Origin: Methanocaldococcus bathoardescens
GTDB lineage: Archaea; AGJL01; Methanococci; Methanococcales; Methanocaldococcaceae
Assembly: GCF_000739065.1 (NCBI RefSeq)
Contig: NZ_CP009149.1
Span: 186,001 to 250,000 of the forward strand
Direction of reading: 5' to 3'
DNA length: 64,000 bases
Position 1 is the first letter of the stretch. Every line of letters starts with the position of its first letter. Made by a program: the position numbers and the translations under genes. This document shows, one piece after another, positions 63,605 to 64,000 of the stretch. Below the pieces are notes generated by a model, which worked only from the letters and a program-made list of their open reading frames with translations, had not been told where the DNA came from and did not search any database.

Positions 63605-64000
63605 ATGATTTGTTGGTTATTAAAAACCTATATGTGAATTTCTTGGTTGATGATGTTAAGGTTAAGGCAGTTAATGGAGTTAGCATCAGCATAAAAGAGG
63701 GAGAGACCCTCTGCCTAATAGGAGAGAGTGGGAGTGGAAAATCTGTCTTAGGACTTTCTATACTAAGATTACTGCCAGAAAATACTGAAATTAGTGGAGA
63801 GATAATCTTTAATGAAAAAAACCTCCTTTCTCTACCAGAGAAGGAAATGAGAAAGATTAGAGGAAAAGAAATAGCTTGGGTCCCTCAAAGTCCATCAACA
63901 TCCTTAAACCCAGTATTAAAGGTTGGTTATCAAGTTGCAGAGTCAATGATATTACATCTAAAATTAAGCAAAAAGGATGCATTAGAAAGGACTGTTGAAC
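63601..64000 (+). CDS. ABC transporter ATPase, DppD/NikD family (3' end outside window)
   Basis: 133 codons are present before the window ends. Walker A is IGESGSGKSV (about residue 41) and the Q-loop is VPQSPSTSLNPVLKVG (about residue 94), as expected for nickel/peptide importers. The ATG at 63601 overlaps the previous stop by four bases, so this is the fourth gene of the transporter operon. Confidence 0.9.
   Translation, partial: MNDLLVIKNLYVNFLVDDVKVKAVNGVSISIKEGETLCLIGESGSGKSVLGLSILRLLPENTEISGEIIFNEKNLLSLPEKEMRKIRGKEIAWVPQSPSTSLNPVLKVGYQVAESMILHLKLSKKDALERTVE

Overview
The window is AT-rich archaeal DNA from a hydrogenotrophic methanogen, almost certainly a hyperthermophilic Methanocaldococcus close to M. 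jannaschii. It carries a complete Eha-type energy-converting [NiFe] hydrogenase operon, polyferredoxins, an Hmd paralogue, a selenocysteine formate dehydrogenase with an archaeal SECIS, citramalate synthase, archaeal ether-lipid enzymes, class III signal peptides and TATA/BRE promoters. From memory, many genes match M. jannaschii neighbours (blocks around MJ0535-MJ0511, MJ0283-MJ0276, MJ1392-MJ1401 and MJ1357-MJ1337), but the blocks are joined differently here. The chromosome is therefore rearranged relative to that species.

Layout. 1-7.1 kb: a histone-deacetylase-like hydrolase cut by the left edge, an atypical flavodiiron protein, a ferredoxin plus geranylgeranyl reductase pair, a UspA protein, a 696-bp insertion sequence, an iron alcohol dehydrogenase, a C/D box sRNA and a ZPR1 zinc finger protein. 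7.2-17.7 kb: an HTH regulator followed by the eha operon (ehaA-ehaO plus three polyferredoxins). 17.7-20.9 kb: two 95-bp MITE-like palindromes, two OB-fold proteins, thymidylate synthase and a decayed HTH/thyA remnant. 20.9-31.7 kb: Mrp, a flavin-binding-type protein, a deleted archaemetzincin, NAC, a UbiA prenyltransferase, FKBP, acetolactate synthase, KorA, a lipoprotein, an antisense C/D box sRNA, a B12/radical-SAM protein and CimA. 31.7-39 kb: a winged-helix regulator, a UPF0200 kinase-like protein, a small pilin-like protein, a superfamily 2 helicase, a K+ channel and two family proteins of unknown role. 39.4-55.1 kb: beta-carbonic anhydrase, SECIS and fdhA(Sec), nadE, a membrane protein, a split archaeal glutamate synthase, QueC, glutamine synthetase, two TPR proteins, GlnK and Amt. 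55.2-64 kb: a Cys-rich protein, a PLP enzyme, a roadblock/GTPase pair, an Hmd paralogue, a YjeF-like kinase-fold protein and a nickel/peptide ABC transporter cut by the right edge.

How it fits together. Eha and its 18 predicted [4Fe-4S] motifs would supply low-potential ferredoxin for CO2 reduction and anabolism. Carbonic anhydrase and formate dehydrogenase handle CO2, bicarbonate and formate. nadE, glnA and glnK-amt form a nitrogen block in which all three promoters carry GGAA-N6-TTCC palindromes, the known operator of the methanogen nitrogen repressor NrpR.

The most unusual signal is a family of five palindromic elements (head about CCATAGGGC-TTC-GCCCTATTGG then GATAC). Each sits exactly at a gene boundary and is flanked by a 14-34 bp imperfect duplication of that boundary (start codon with ribosome binding site, or stop codon), so the neighbouring gene stays intact. 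Two further clear finds are previously untracked C/D box sRNAs with complete C/D'/C'/D architecture and 12-nt guides.
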